Assembly: GCA_900315455.1 (NCBI GenBank)
Contig: OMZE01000004.1
Location: 1 to 64,000, forward strand
Direction of reading: 5' to 3'
DNA from: an uncultured Prevotellaceae bacterium
GTDB lineage: Bacteria > Bacteroidota > Bacteroidia > Bacteroidales > Bacteroidaceae
Length of the DNA: 64,000 bases
Under the pieces are notes generated by a model, which saw only the letters and a program-made list of their open reading frames with translations, was not told where the DNA came from and ran no database searches. Every line of letters starts with the position of its first letter. The first letter of the stretch is position 1. Made by a program: the position numbers and the translations under genes. Below are positions 26,191 through 34,486 of this stretch, one piece after another.

Positions 26191-27912
26191 TTATTGTGGC
26201 AATCCAACTAGACGAAAACCTAAATTGCGACTACAATAGGTTGGAGGATTGTGATACCGATAGACAACACTACAGCGTGATGTGTCATTACCAAAACTTC
26301 CCCCTCGGCAAATTCGATAAGAACCAGAAGAAGCTCCTTTGGGATTGCTTTGTAATGAGGGTCTATAGCTCCCATACAAATCTGAACACATTTCCCAAAC
26401 ATTTCCAGACATATCATAGAGCCCCAACTCGTTGGGAATTTTCTGTCCTATGAGGTGAGTTTGGCGATTACTATTGTCGGAATACCATGCCACAGAGCTA
26501 ATGTCATTACTACCACTGTATTTGAAATTTTGATGCCGATTACCACCGCGGGCAGCATATTCCCATTCAGCCTCAGTAGGCAGGCGAAATAGATGGCCGG
26601 TTAGTTTATTGAGTATTCTAATGAACTCCTGACAATCATTCCAGCTGACATTCTCAACAGGTAGTTTCAAACCTTTGAAAAACGATGGGTTATTATCCAT
26701 TACCGCCTCCCATTCCTCTTGAGTCACTTCATAACGACCAATATAGAATGAGGAGAGATTAACTTGATGAATTGGTTTGTCGTCAGGTTCTGAACCACCC
26801 CCCATACTGAACGTGCCACCATTTACAAAAACCATGTTGTTGACAAGATTATCAATAACAAGGCGTTTCTCAGCAGACAAAGAAATACTGACTGGTTTTT
26901 GTGTTTGGGATGTTACAGATTTTTCCTTACGAATTTGCGAGGTATCCTGTTCTTCAATACTTGATAGGACGAGGCGGCAGCCACGGCCGGGGCTACTACC
27001 GCCGGGGCTATCAAAAGTCCGATTTGACACACGTTTGTCCTTGACGAAGGGTCCCCAGCTGCCACCACGATACACACGCCAAGAGCCTGATGTTGCACCT
27101 TTAGGATTAGTCTGAGAGGATGAACTGTAATAACCATACCAGTCACTACACCACTCATCCACGTTGCCAGACATATCGTAGAGGCCGAGCTCATTAGGGA
27201 ATTTCTGTCCAACTGGGTGGGTCTGGTTATTACTGTTACCATCATACCACGCTACAGAGCCAATACTATTACTGCCTGCATACTTGTAGCCACGGCTGTT
27301 ATTACCGCCCCTTGCAGCATACTCCCATTCAGCTTCAGTTGGCAATCTGTATTGCCTGCCCGTCATAGCATTGAGTTTTTGGACAAACTCCTGGCAGTCG
27401 TTCCAAGTCACATTTTCAACAGGTCGTTTGACACCTTTGAATTTAGACGGATTGCTCCCCATCACGGCCTGCCACTCCTCCTGAGTCACCTCATATTTGC
27501 CAATGCTGAACGAAGAAAGCGTCACTTGGTGGGTTGGTATCTCGTTGTAACCTGCATCACTACCCTGCTCTGATGTAGCCCCCATTGTAAACGTGCCGCC
27601 GGAAACAGAAACCATATTATTAATGAGATTATCGATGACACGGCGTTTTTCGGCAGACAATGAAGAAAATGTAGTTGACTGTATGCTGGAAGAAGCAGAC
27701 GAGCCTGTAGTTCCTTGTTGTCGGTTACCCCCCGACCTCTTGGTAGACGAAGCGGCATTGCCTTTCTTCGTCGGAGTCGTTGTCCTCGGCTTGCTCGTAT
27801 TGGTGCTCGGCTTTGTCGTTGACGGTTTGGAGCCCCGAGTAACATTATGCGTCTGTGCCGAGATGGTGGTCACGGCTAGCAGCAAGACGAAGATTGCCAA
27901 TATGCTTTTCAT
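26191..27912 (-). CDS. Exported protein with two FGE-sulfatase (SUMF1) domains
   Basis: A 573-residue secreted protein: signal peptide (MKSILAIFVLLLAVTTISAQ), a Thr/Ser/Lys-rich linker to about residue 90, then two FGE-sulfatase (C-type-lectin-like) domains (about 95-330 and 360-573). Each has EVTQEEWEAVM, PVENVSWNDCQEF, RLPTEAEWEYAARGGN and DMSGNV. The Cys pair that formylglycine-generating enzymes use is not evident, so the domains are more likely binding modules than enzymes. Each ends in a RGGSW/F segment running to GCRL or GFRL, laid out like a retroelement-diversified region. It follows the kinase-FGE gene by 65 nt. Confidence 0.88.
   Translation of the reverse strand: MKSILAIFVLLLAVTTISAQTHNVTRGSKPSTTKPSTNTSKPRTTTPTKKGNAASSTKRSGGNRQQGTTGSSASSSIQSTTFSSLSAEKRRVIDNLINNMVSVSGGTFTMGATSEQGSDAGYNEIPTHQVTLSSFSIGKYEVTQEEWQAVMGSNPSKFKGVKRPVENVTWNDCQEFVQKLNAMTGRQYRLPTEAEWEYAARGGNNSRGYKYAGSNSIGSVAWYDGNSNNQTHPVGQKFPNELGLYDMSGNVDEWCSDWYGYYSSSSQTNPKGATSGSWRVYRGGSWGPFVKDKRVSNRTFDSPGGSSPGRGCRLVLSSIEEQDTSQIRKEKSVTSQTQKPVSISLSAEKRLVIDNLVNNMVFVNGGTFSMGGGSEPDDKPIHQVNLSSFYIGRYEVTQEEWEAVMDNNPSFFKGLKLPVENVSWNDCQEFIRILNKLTGHLFRLPTEAEWEYAARGGNRHQNFKYSGSNDISSVAWYSDNSNRQTHLIGQKIPNELGLYDMSGNVWEMCSDLYGSYRPSLQSNPKGASSGSYRICRGGSFGNDTSRCSVVYRYHNPPTYCSRNLGFRLVGLPQ
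26965..27078 (-). other. Variable-region-like segment, first FGE domain
   Basis: The 38-codon end of the first domain, RVYRGGSW to GCRLVL, aligns with the segments at 27978-28094 and 29830-29946: framework codons match while those in between differ. Ten of 24 variable codons end in C by my count. Confidence 0.4.
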
Positions 27913-27977
27913 CTTATAAATCATAGGTAATTTCATGGTGCATATTATTGTTTTCACGAGTGTTATTTAGGAAAAAA

Positions 27978-28094
27978 CTAAAGGGCAAGACGTAAACCAA
28001 GGTCATAGTTTCGGTAGCCAGATGTGCTGAAGCACCGGTAGGACATGTGGCAGCAACTGGCGAAGTTGCGCCAACCACCACCTCGATACACACG
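27978..28094 (-). other. Variable-region-like segment, kinase-FGE fusion
   Basis: The last 38 codons from RVYRGGGW to LGLRLAL. Of the 23 codons between the Trp and the LG motif, 16 end in C (NNC), the pattern left by adenine-directed mutation of AAC codons in diversity-generating retroelement targets. Confidence 0.45.
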
Positions 28095-29711
28095 GCATGA
28101 GCCAGACGCTGCACCTTTGGGATTGGTCTGAGAGGATGAACTGTATTTTCCATGCCAGTCACTGCACCACTCCCACACATTGCCAGCCATATCATAAAGT
28201 CCTAATTCATTGGGTAACTTAGTGCCCACATTGTGGGTCTGGTCTCCGCTGTTGGAATCATACCAAGCCACCGACCCAATGTCATTTGCACCAGGAAATA
28301 TGCACCCACGACTGCTATTGCCGCCACGAGCAGCAAACTCCCATTCTGCTTCTGTTGGCAGGCGAAACTCCAGACCAGTAATAGTGTTAAGTTTACAAAT
28401 GAAGGTTTTACAGTCGTTCCAACTGACATGTTCCACAGGTTTTTTTGCTCCTTTGAAATAGGAGGGGTTATTACCCATAACAAACTCCCATTCCTCTTGA
28501 GTCACCTCATAGCGATTGATATAGAATGATGATAATGATACTTGGTGAGCGGGTTTTTCATCACTGTTGGCATTATGGTATTGTTCTTCAGTTGCTCCCA
28601 TCGTGAAAACGCCCCCCTCAACAAATACCATGCTGTTGAGAAGATTTTGGATGATTGGATTGGGATGATTAATGTTTGTCAATAATACTTTAACAGTGGG
28701 CTCAATGTCCTCTGTTTCAATAAAAGATCCAGAGGGTGAAGAAGAAATAGGAATAGGCGAGGTAATCTTAATGGTTTCTTCTCCATCTTTATTGTCTACT
28801 GCCTTAGGCATTTTGTTCCCAATCTTAGCCGCGTTCAAACATTCCTCAATCTCATCCACAGACTGTGGTCTTGCTTTTCTCTTGGGCTGCATCATCCATA
28901 TAACAATCTTACGCATTTCATCTGAGACATCCGTGGGAAAGATAAAGGCATCTTCACCGTCTTCCTCGATGTCTATAGCCATGGGAGTTTTTTTGTTAGT
29001 CAGAAGCGTATAAATGGTTGCTCCTAATGCATAAATGTCGGTCCATGGACCAAAACGGTCATACATCTGGCCTATCTGCTCGTTGGGTGCATAGCCGGGT
29101 GTATAGCAAAGTGCTGTAGAAGTCGTTATGCTTCCATTGGTGCGTATCTGTTTGCTGGCACCAAAATCTATCAAATATACCTTCCCGTTATTGTCGAGCA
29201 TCACATTTCCTGGTTTTAGGTCAAGATGCCAAATCTTATTCTGATGTACTTCTTTTAATGCATCAAGTAGTTGTGGGAGTAGTTTTCTTACCTCAGTCTC
29301 TGAAAAAGATTTGTCAGTCCGCTTCAACCTTTCTGCCAGTGACTCACCATCGATATAGTCCATCACATAATATGCCGTGCCGTTTTCCTCAAAGAGATCG
29401 TGCACTCGAACAATATGCTCATTCTTTAGCCTACGCAATCGTCGTGCCTCTTTCTTGAACTTCTCCCTTTGTTCCTCAAACTGCTGGATATTTTCGGAGT
29501 TGCTCACACTCACCGTGGTATTATTGGCATCACGCTGTGTGACTCCCCGCATAAAGAACTCCTTGATGGCCACCGTTTCCTCAAACTCCACATTGGTAGC
29601 CACATAGGTGTTGCCAAAGCCACCTGAGGAAAGATAGCTATCGATCCGATAGACACCATGAAGTATGGTGCCTTTCCTAAGCATACAACTGATTCTGATT
29701 TTTTCAGGCAT
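27978..29711 (-). CDS. Ser/Thr protein kinase fused to an FGE-sulfatase domain
   Basis: A 577-residue fusion. The kinase domain (about 17-295) is close to the other island kinases: glycine loop at 29-34, Lys50, HLDLKPGNV (Asp164) and IDFGASK. After a linker without an obvious membrane helix comes a full FGE-sulfatase domain (about 355-577) with MVFVEGGVFTMGA, EVTQEEWEFVM, RLPTEAEWEFAARGGN and DMAGNVWEWCSDW. The domain ends in a RVYRGGGW...LGLRLAL segment whose codons mostly end in C. Unlike its two FGE neighbours it has no signal peptide, so both halves should be cytoplasmic. It may couple ligand recognition to phosphorylation. Confidence 0.9.
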   Translation of the reverse strand: MPEKIRISCMLRKGTILHGVYRIDSYLSSGGFGNTYVATNVEFEETVAIKEFFMRGVTQRDANNTTVSVSNSENIQQFEEQREKFKKEARRLRRLKNEHIVRVHDLFEENGTAYYVMDYIDGESLAERLKRTDKSFSETEVRKLLPQLLDALKEVHQNKIWHLDLKPGNVMLDNNGKVYLIDFGASKQIRTNGSITTSTALCYTPGYAPNEQIGQMYDRFGPWTDIYALGATIYTLLTNKKTPMAIDIEEDGEDAFIFPTDVSDEMRKIVIWMMQPKRKARPQSVDEIEECLNAAKIGNKMPKAVDNKDGEETIKITSPIPISSSPSGSFIETEDIEPTVKVLLTNINHPNPIIQNLLNSMVFVEGGVFTMGATEEQYHNANSDEKPAHQVSLSSFYINRYEVTQEEWEFVMGNNPSYFKGAKKPVEHVSWNDCKTFICKLNTITGLEFRLPTEAEWEFAARGGNSSRGCIFPGANDIGSVAWYDSNSGDQTHNVGTKLPNELGLYDMAGNVWEWCSDWHGKYSSSSQTNPKGAASGSCRVYRGGGWRNFASCCHMSYRCFSTSGYRNYDLGLRLAL

Positions 29712-29742
29712 TAGAGATTATTATAATTATCGTTCTTTTGTG

Positions 29743-29750
29743 CAAAAATA
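29743..29750 (-). promoter_or_regulatory. Possible -7 box for the kinase-FGE gene
   Basis: TATTTTTG on the minus strand, 31 nt upstream of the start codon; no clear -33 box. Confidence 0.4.
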
Positions 29751-29829
29751 GGATTTATTAAAAGAATATGTAAATACTTATACGGACATATTATGACTTT
29801 TATAGCACTTTCTTTTCATTTTGAAAGAA

Positions 29830-29946
29830 CTAAAGAGCGAGGCGAAAACCGCGGTCGCGGAATCTGTAGTCGGGTTCGCCGTAGCTCCGGCCCGACACAT
29901 TATGGTCACTATAACCGGGAATCCAACTATCTCCGCGAAACACATG
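29830..29946 (-). other. Variable-region-like segment, single-domain FGE protein
   Basis: The last 38 codons, HVFRGDSW to GFRLAL; 13 of 24 codons between the Trp and the GFRL motif end in C. Framework positions match the sister segments. Confidence 0.4.
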
Positions 29947-30783
29947 AAAAGAGCCATTTGATGGACCCTTGGGGTTAGTCTGGGGAGAACTGCCGTATGC
30001 ACCAAACCAGTCGTTGCACCACTCCATTACGTTGCCAGCCATGTCATATAAGCCTAACTCGTTGGGGGCTTTCTGTCCCACAGGATGGGTCTGATGATTA
30101 CTGTTACGCCAATACCATGCTACGGAGCCAATATCATTGCTGCCTGGATACTTGTAGCCACGGCTGTTGTTGCCACCCCTTGCCGCATACTCCCACTCCG
30201 CTTCTGTTGGCAAGCGGAATTGCTTGCCCGTAAGGGCGTTGAGTTTTCGGATAAACTCCTGACAGTCATTCCAACTCACATTTTCGACAGGGTGTTTGGC
30301 ACCTTTGCGGTGAGAAGGATTACTCCCCATCACCGCTTCCCATTCTTCTTGAGTAACTTCATAGCGACCAATGCTGAATGACGAGAGCGTCACTTGATGG
30401 ACAGGCTTCTCATCGTCTTCGGCATCACTACCCTGTTCTGAAGTTGCTCCCATAATAAACGTGCCGCCAGAAACATAGACCATATTGCTGATAAGATTAT
30501 CAATAATACGGCGTTTCTCGGCTGACAATGTAGAACTTGCAGAAGACTGTGTACGGGAAGAAGTAGACGAACCTGTAGTTCCTTGTTGTCGGTTACCCCC
30601 CGACTTCCTGGTAGACGAAGCAGCATTGCCTCTCTTCGTCGGAGTCGTTGTCCTCGGCTTGCTCGTCGAGGTGCTCGGCTTTGTCGTTGACGGTTTGGAA
30701 CCTCGAGTGACATTATGCGTCTGTGCCGAGACAGTTGTCACGGCTAGCAGCAAGACGAGGATTGACCAAAATACGTTTTTCAT
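29830..30783 (-). CDS. Exported FGE-sulfatase (SUMF1) domain protein
   Basis: A 317-residue secreted protein, a one-domain paralogue of the gene at 26191-27912: the signal peptide (MKNVFWSILVLLLAVTTVSAQ) and the Thr/Ser/Lys-rich linker are nearly the same. The FGE-sulfatase domain (about 95-317) has MVYVSGGTFIMGA, EVTQEEWEAVMGSNPS, RLPTEAEWEYAARGG and DMAGNVMEWCNDW. No catalytic Cys pair is evident. The C-terminal RGDSW to GFRLAL segment differs sharply from those of its paralogues while the rest is conserved. The start at 30783 is chosen for the signal peptide. It is the first gene of the FGE-kinase set. Confidence 0.87.
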   Translation of the reverse strand: MKNVFWSILVLLLAVTTVSAQTHNVTRGSKPSTTKPSTSTSKPRTTTPTKRGNAASSTRKSGGNRQQGTTGSSTSSRTQSSASSTLSAEKRRIIDNLISNMVYVSGGTFIMGATSEQGSDAEDDEKPVHQVTLSSFSIGRYEVTQEEWEAVMGSNPSHRKGAKHPVENVSWNDCQEFIRKLNALTGKQFRLPTEAEWEYAARGGNNSRGYKYPGSNDIGSVAWYWRNSNHQTHPVGQKAPNELGLYDMAGNVMEWCNDWFGAYGSSPQTNPKGPSNGSFHVFRGDSWIPGYSDHNVSGRSYGEPDYRFRDRGFRLAL

Positions 30784-31066
30784 ACTTATATCACCTTTAT
30801 CAACTACAGCAGTTACGGGAAAGAACTGCAATGAATCCAAATTCGGTGGCTAATTTAGTGAATTATAATGAAAACACAAAAAAATCCTTTTCATTTTCGT
30901 GAAGAAAAGAGAAAAGAAGAAATGTCGCCCCTCTTCTGCACTGACCAGCGGCTCCACCACCTCGTATGCCATTTGGAACACCCAGCACTGCGAGAAGGAG
31001 TGTATGGTTCCCCCACCAACGAGCACTGGACATCGGATATCACCAAGCGCAAACAGATGGAATGAA
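30784..31066. other. Unassigned stretch at the island edge
   Basis: No confident gene. The + strand has a 65-codon ORF (30868-31065; PLFCTDQRLHHLVCHLEHPA) that ends 1 nt before a strong hairpin, and the minus strand is open across the same part. The 30900-31060 portion is GC-richer than the island genes. It could be a gene remnant or a small gene, and it marks the border between the accessory region and trmB. Confidence 0.3.
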
Positions 31067-31098
31067 TCAAGGCGGGGCTTATTGGAGCCCCGCCTTGA
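31067..31098. terminator. Terminator hairpin downstream of trmB
   Basis: A perfect 13-bp GC-rich stem (TCAAGGCGGGGCT and its complement) with a 6-nt loop, 31 nt after the trmB stop. It has no long T-run on either side. Confidence 0.65.
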
Positions 31099-31129
31099 CC
31101 TTATGTTTACATCATAAGATAAATAGCCA

Positions 31130-31900
31130 CTATTTGCTCTTCTCCAGGCTGCTGCGCTTGTCGCGCTTGTAACTGCGGTATTCGTCGAGGGGGATTTCCA
31201 CGTCGGGTTCCTGCAGTTCACCCATACGGGGCAACTCAAACTTGATGTACTTGATGTTGAGTCCCCGCTCTATCCACATGTTCTCGTAATAGGTGTGGAT
31301 GGAAAGAATCTGTTCGGTCTGCGGGTCGAGCATGTCGGTGTGGTAAAGGTCGTCGGTGCGGAAGAGCACGGGCAACTGGTTTTTCTCCACCAACAGCGTG
31401 GTGTAGGTGAAGAGGAAGTTGGAGTCGGTCTTCAGGTGCACGATGCCGCCGTCGGCAAGAAACCTGCGGTATCTCTCCAAGAAGAAAGAACTGGTAAGCC
31501 TCTTCCTTGGATGTTTCATCTGCGGGTCGCTGAAGGTGAGCCAGATTTCCTGCACCTCGTCGGCAGCAAAAAATTTGTCGATAATCTCGATATTGGTGCG
31601 CAGGAAAGCGACATTGCCGAGCCGTTCCTTCAGGGCCTGGGTGGCTCCCGTCCACATTCTCGCGCCCTTGATGTCGACACCGATGAAATTGATGTCAGGA
31701 AACATCCGCGCCAGTCCGACGGCATACTCGCCCTTGCCACATCCCAACTCAAGGACGATGGGGTTGTCATTGTGGAAATACTCCTCCCGCCAATGGCCCT
31801 TGAGGTGGAAATCAGCATGTTCCAGTGCCGAATAGGGGCACTGGAACACGTTCTCGTAGGTTTCCATGTCGGCGAACTTCGCCAGTTTACCTTTGCTCAT
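31130..31900 (-). CDS. trmB: tRNA (guanine-N7-)-methyltransferase
   Basis: A 256-residue SAM-dependent enzyme that methylates G46 in tRNA variable loops. Clear family motifs: the SAM site [29 protein letters not shown], and [19 protein letters not shown], the last being the TrmB signature. The C-terminal tail has [17 protein letters not shown]. Length is slightly above the bacterial norm owing to a C-terminal extension common in Bacteroidota. Its start overlaps the ilvE stop by 4 nt (ATGA), so the two are coupled. Confidence 0.95.
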   Translation of the reverse strand: MSKGKLAKFADMETYENVFQCPYSALEHADFHLKGHWREEYFHNDNPIVLELGCGKGEYAVGLARMFPDINFIGVDIKGARMWTGATQALKERLGNVAFLRTNIEIIDKFFAADEVQEIWLTFSDPQMKHPRKRLTSSFFLERYRRFLADGGIVHLKTDSNFLFTYTTLLVEKNQLPVLFRTDDLYHTDMLDPQTEQILSIHTYYENMWIERGLNIKYIKFELPRMGELQEPDVEIPLDEYRSYKRDKRSSLEKSK

Positions 31901-32919
31901 TCAATGATGACTTTAGTCCAGCCGTGCTTGTCCTCCACCGTGCCATACTGTATGCCACGCAGCGTGTCGTAGAGTTTCTTCGAGATGGGTCCCGGTTTCC
32001 CGTCCTTGCTGAACGTGAAGCGCTCGCCGGTGTCGAGGTCATCGATATAGGAGATGGGGCTGATGACGGCTGCCGTGCCGCAGGCACCTGCCTCCTCAAA
32101 GGTGGCGAGTTCCTCTTCGGGAATGGGCCGGCGCTCCACCTTCATGCCGAAGTCTTCTGCCAACTGCATGAGACTCTTGTTGGTGATGCTGGGGAGAATG
32201 GAGGTCGACTTCGGTGTGACGTAGGTGTTGTCCTTGATACCGAAGAAGTTGGCAGCACCACACTCGTCCATGTATTTCTTCTCCTTGGCGTCGAGGTAGA
32301 ACTCGCAGGCATAGCCTTTCTCATGGGCCAGGTTGTTGGCGAAGAGCGATGCGGCATAGTTGCCGCCCACCTTGTATTTACCCGTGCCAAGGGGAGCCGA
32401 ACGGTCGTAGTCGCGGATAATCACATACGGATTGGTGGAGAAGCCTCCCTTGAAATAGGGTCCCACGGGGGTGACGAAAATCAGGAAGAGGTATTCGCTT
32501 GCCGGATGTACGCCCACCTGTGCGCTGGTACCGATGAGCAGCGGACGGATATAGAGCGTGGCACCACTCTCGTAGGTAGGGATGTATTCCTGGTTGAGTT
32601 TCACCACCTTCTCCACCATCTCCTCAAAGAGAGGTGTGGGCACCTCGGGCATCATGATGCCACGGCATGTGCTCTGCAGACGGGCGGCATTCTCGTCCAT
32701 TCTGAAGACCCGCACCTTGCCGTCGGGACACCTGTAGGCTTTCAGCCCCTCAAAGGCTTCCTGGCCATAATGAAGGCTGGTGGCTGCCATGTGGAGTTTC
32801 AGATACTCGTCGGAGCAGATTTCTATCTCACCCCATTTGCCATCACGATAGTAGCATCTCACATTGTAGTCGGTGGGCATATACCCAAACGACAACTTTG
32901 CCCAATCTAAGTTTTTCAT
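31897..32919 (-). CDS. ilvE: Branched-chain-amino-acid aminotransferase
   Basis: A 340-residue PLP enzyme of class IV that makes or degrades Leu, Ile and Val by transamination with glutamate. It has the BCAT signatures [39 protein letters not shown] (with the PLP lysine in KVGGNY) and the late [10 protein letters not shown] loop. It belongs to the BCAT type found in eukaryotes and many Bacteroidota rather than the shorter E. coli IlvE. It is the first gene of the ilvE-trmB pair. Confidence 0.94.
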   Translation of the reverse strand: MKNLDWAKLSFGYMPTDYNVRCYYRDGKWGEIEICSDEYLKLHMAATSLHYGQEAFEGLKAYRCPDGKVRVFRMDENAARLQSTCRGIMMPEVPTPLFEEMVEKVVKLNQEYIPTYESGATLYIRPLLIGTSAQVGVHPASEYLFLIFVTPVGPYFKGGFSTNPYVIIRDYDRSAPLGTGKYKVGGNYAASLFANNLAHEKGYACEFYLDAKEKKYMDECGAANFFGIKDNTYVTPKSTSILPSITNKSLMQLAEDFGMKVERRPIPEEELATFEEAGACGTAAVISPISYIDDLDTGERFTFSKDGKPGPISKKLYDTLRGIQYGTVEDKHGWTKVIIE

Positions 32920-32948
32920 ATTCCTGTGTTATATTGGTTTTATATGGG

Positions 32949-32956
32949 CAAAGGTA
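32949..32956 (-). promoter_or_regulatory. Possible -7 box for ilvE-trmB
   Basis: TACCTTTG on the minus strand, 29 nt upstream of the ilvE start; no standard -33 box. Confidence 0.45.
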
Positions 32957-33019
32957 GTGATTATTTTGCAATAAAGGCATCGCAAGGGTGAAAAAAGTTT
33001 TGAAGCCCCCGTTTTTCCC

Positions 33020-33100
33020 TCAAAAAGCCACCCGCTTCTTGCCATCTTGTATATACATGCCCTTGGCAGGTGCGTGGTGCAACTGGCAGCCTTGGGGGCA
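33020..33100 (-). pseudogene. Remnant of a secreted protein's C-terminal tail
   Basis: Between ilvE and mtnN, the minus strand reads QGCQLHHAPAKGMYIQDGKK, then RVAF and a stop. This resembles the conserved C-terminal end (DLQGR...KGxYIxxGKK) of many large secreted Bacteroidales proteins. No gene body is attached: upstream the frame is open for about 130 codons without recognisable domains and runs across the promoter and start of mtnN. The rest of 32920-33317 holds the two promoters only. Confidence 0.5.
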
Positions 33101-33252
33101 TTTCCAGGAAATACTAGACTCTATACCAAGATTGCCAAGAAAAATGGCTCTGTCGGGGATTTCTATTCGCTGATTGACTCGATATAGAGAAAAACAAACA
33201 CTGTCATACACATAAAAATGGTAAAGTAAAGCACGCTTTCCCTTTTTTTTTT

Positions 33253-33260
33253 TATTTTTG
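33253..33260 (+). promoter_or_regulatory. Possible -7 box for mtnN-luxS
   Basis: TATTTTTG at the end of a T-run, 57 nt upstream of the mtnN start codon; no clear -33 box. Confidence 0.4.
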
Positions 33261-33317
33261 CAAGGCCAAAGCAGCAAAGTGCTTTTACCCTTATCATCCA
33301 CAAATATAACCCAAACA

Positions 33318-34001
33318 ATGAAAATCGGAATCATCATCGCCATGGAGAAGGAGTTGGCACAGTTGCGCCAACTGCTCAGTGAACCACAGGAAGAACACCG
33401 GCACGGGAAGGTTTTCCACATCGGCAAGATAGGAAAGCACCACGTGGTGATGCAGCAGTGCGGCATCGGCAAGGTGAATGCCGCCTCTGGCGTCACGGAG
33501 ATGCTGCTTACCTACCAGCCCGACATCATCCTCTCTACAGGCTGCGCCGGGGGTGCCGACACCACGCTCAACGTCACCGAAGTGGTGGTGGGAACCCACT
33601 ACACCTATCACGACGTGTATTGCGGCAGTGAGGTAGACTACGGGCAGTTTGTAGGTATGCCTGCCACCTTCCCCGCCGACCCGAATCTGCTGGAGAAAGC
33701 CCTGAGTCTGGACTGCGGCACGAAGGTGCATGGCGGACTGATGGTGGGCGGCGACTGGTTCGTTGACAGTCGCGAGAAGATGCGCGAGATATTAGGGCAT
33801 TTCCCTGATGCCAAGGCCGTAGACATGGAGAGTTGCGCCATTGCCCAAGTATGCTACATCTACCAAGTGCCATACCTGTCGTTCCGCATCATCAGCGACG
33901 TGCCGTTGAGCGACCACAAGGCGTCACAGTATTTTGATTTCTGGAGCCGCATGGCCAACGGCTCTTTCGAAGTCACCAAATCATTCATTGAAAAATTGTA
34001 A
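33318..34001 (+). CDS. mtnN: 5'-methylthioadenosine/S-adenosylhomocysteine nucleosidase
   Basis: A 227-residue nucleosidase (Pfs) that cleaves adenine from S-adenosylhomocysteine and methylthioadenosine. The start MKIGIIIAMEKELAQLRQLL carries the catalytic N-terminal Glu12; VDMESCAIAQV and ISDVPLSDHKASQYF carry the remaining Glu and the catalytic Asp. The start at 33318 matches family N-termini; the reading from 33258 was not used. It lies 2 nt before luxS, so the two steps from SAH via S-ribosylhomocysteine to homocysteine and DPD (AI-2 precursor) are in one operon. Confidence 0.95.
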   Translation: MKIGIIIAMEKELAQLRQLLSEPQEEHRHGKVFHIGKIGKHHVVMQQCGIGKVNAASGVTEMLLTYQPDIILSTGCAGGADTTLNVTEVVVGTHYTYHDVYCGSEVDYGQFVGMPATFPADPNLLEKALSLDCGTKVHGGLMVGGDWFVDSREKMREILGHFPDAKAVDMESCAIAQVCYIYQVPYLSFRIISDVPLSDHKASQYFDFWSRMANGSFEVTKSFIEKL

Positions 34002-34003
34002 CC

Positions 34004-34486
34004 ATGGACAAGATACCCAGTTTCACCATCGACCACACCCTCCTGAAGCGGGGGATTTATGTATCACGCAAGGATGTGATTGGCGATAGCGTGGTCACCA
34101 CGTTCGACATCCGAATGAAGGAACCCAACCGTGAACCCGCACTCCATCCCGGCACCCTCCACACCATCGAACATCTTGCAGCCACTTATCTGCGCAACGA
34201 CCCGGAGTGGAAAGAACGCATCGTATATTGGGGACCGATGGGCTGCCTCACCGGCAACTACCTGTTGCTCTCCGGCGACTATGCCCCGCAGGATATCGTG
34301 CCTCTGATGCGCCGCACGTTCCGTTTCGTGAGCGAGTATGAGGGCGAGGTGCCGGGCGCCGCCGCCCGCGACTGCGGCAACTGGCTCCTCCACGACCTGC
34401 CGATGGCTCGCTGGGAAGCAAAAAAATTCCTCACCGAAGTGCTTGACAACATCGGTGAGGAAAATATGGTTTATCCGAAAGGATGA
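34004..34486 (+). CDS. luxS: S-ribosylhomocysteine lyase
   Basis: A 160-residue LuxS enzyme that converts S-ribosylhomocysteine to homocysteine and DPD, the precursor of autoinducer 2. The metal ligands His53 and His57 (HTIEH) and Cys124 (ARDCGN) and the catalytic Cys81 (GPMGCLTG) are all present. It is the second gene of the mtnN-luxS operon and completes the activated methyl cycle. It ends head-on with typA, with their stop codons adjacent, so there is no room for a separate terminator. Confidence 0.97.
   Translation: MDKIPSFTIDHTLLKRGIYVSRKDVIGDSVVTTFDIRMKEPNREPALHPGTLHTIEHLAATYLRNDPEWKERIVYWGPMGCLTGNYLLLSGDYAPQDIVPLMRRTFRFVSEYEGEVPGAAARDCGNWLLHDLPMARWEAKKFLTEVLDNIGEENMVYPKG

Noticed and set aside
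25744-30783. A search by eye for a DGR reverse transcriptase or an AAC-rich template repeat near the FGE genes
   Set aside because: No open frame shows reverse transcriptase motifs such as YxDD, and no noncoding AAC-rich copy of the variable segments was seen, so no complete DGR is claimed in this window.
26191-30783. The FGE domains as active formylglycine-generating enzymes
   Set aside because: The Cys pair near the C-terminus used by these enzymes is not evident in the equivalent RGGSW...GFRL segment.
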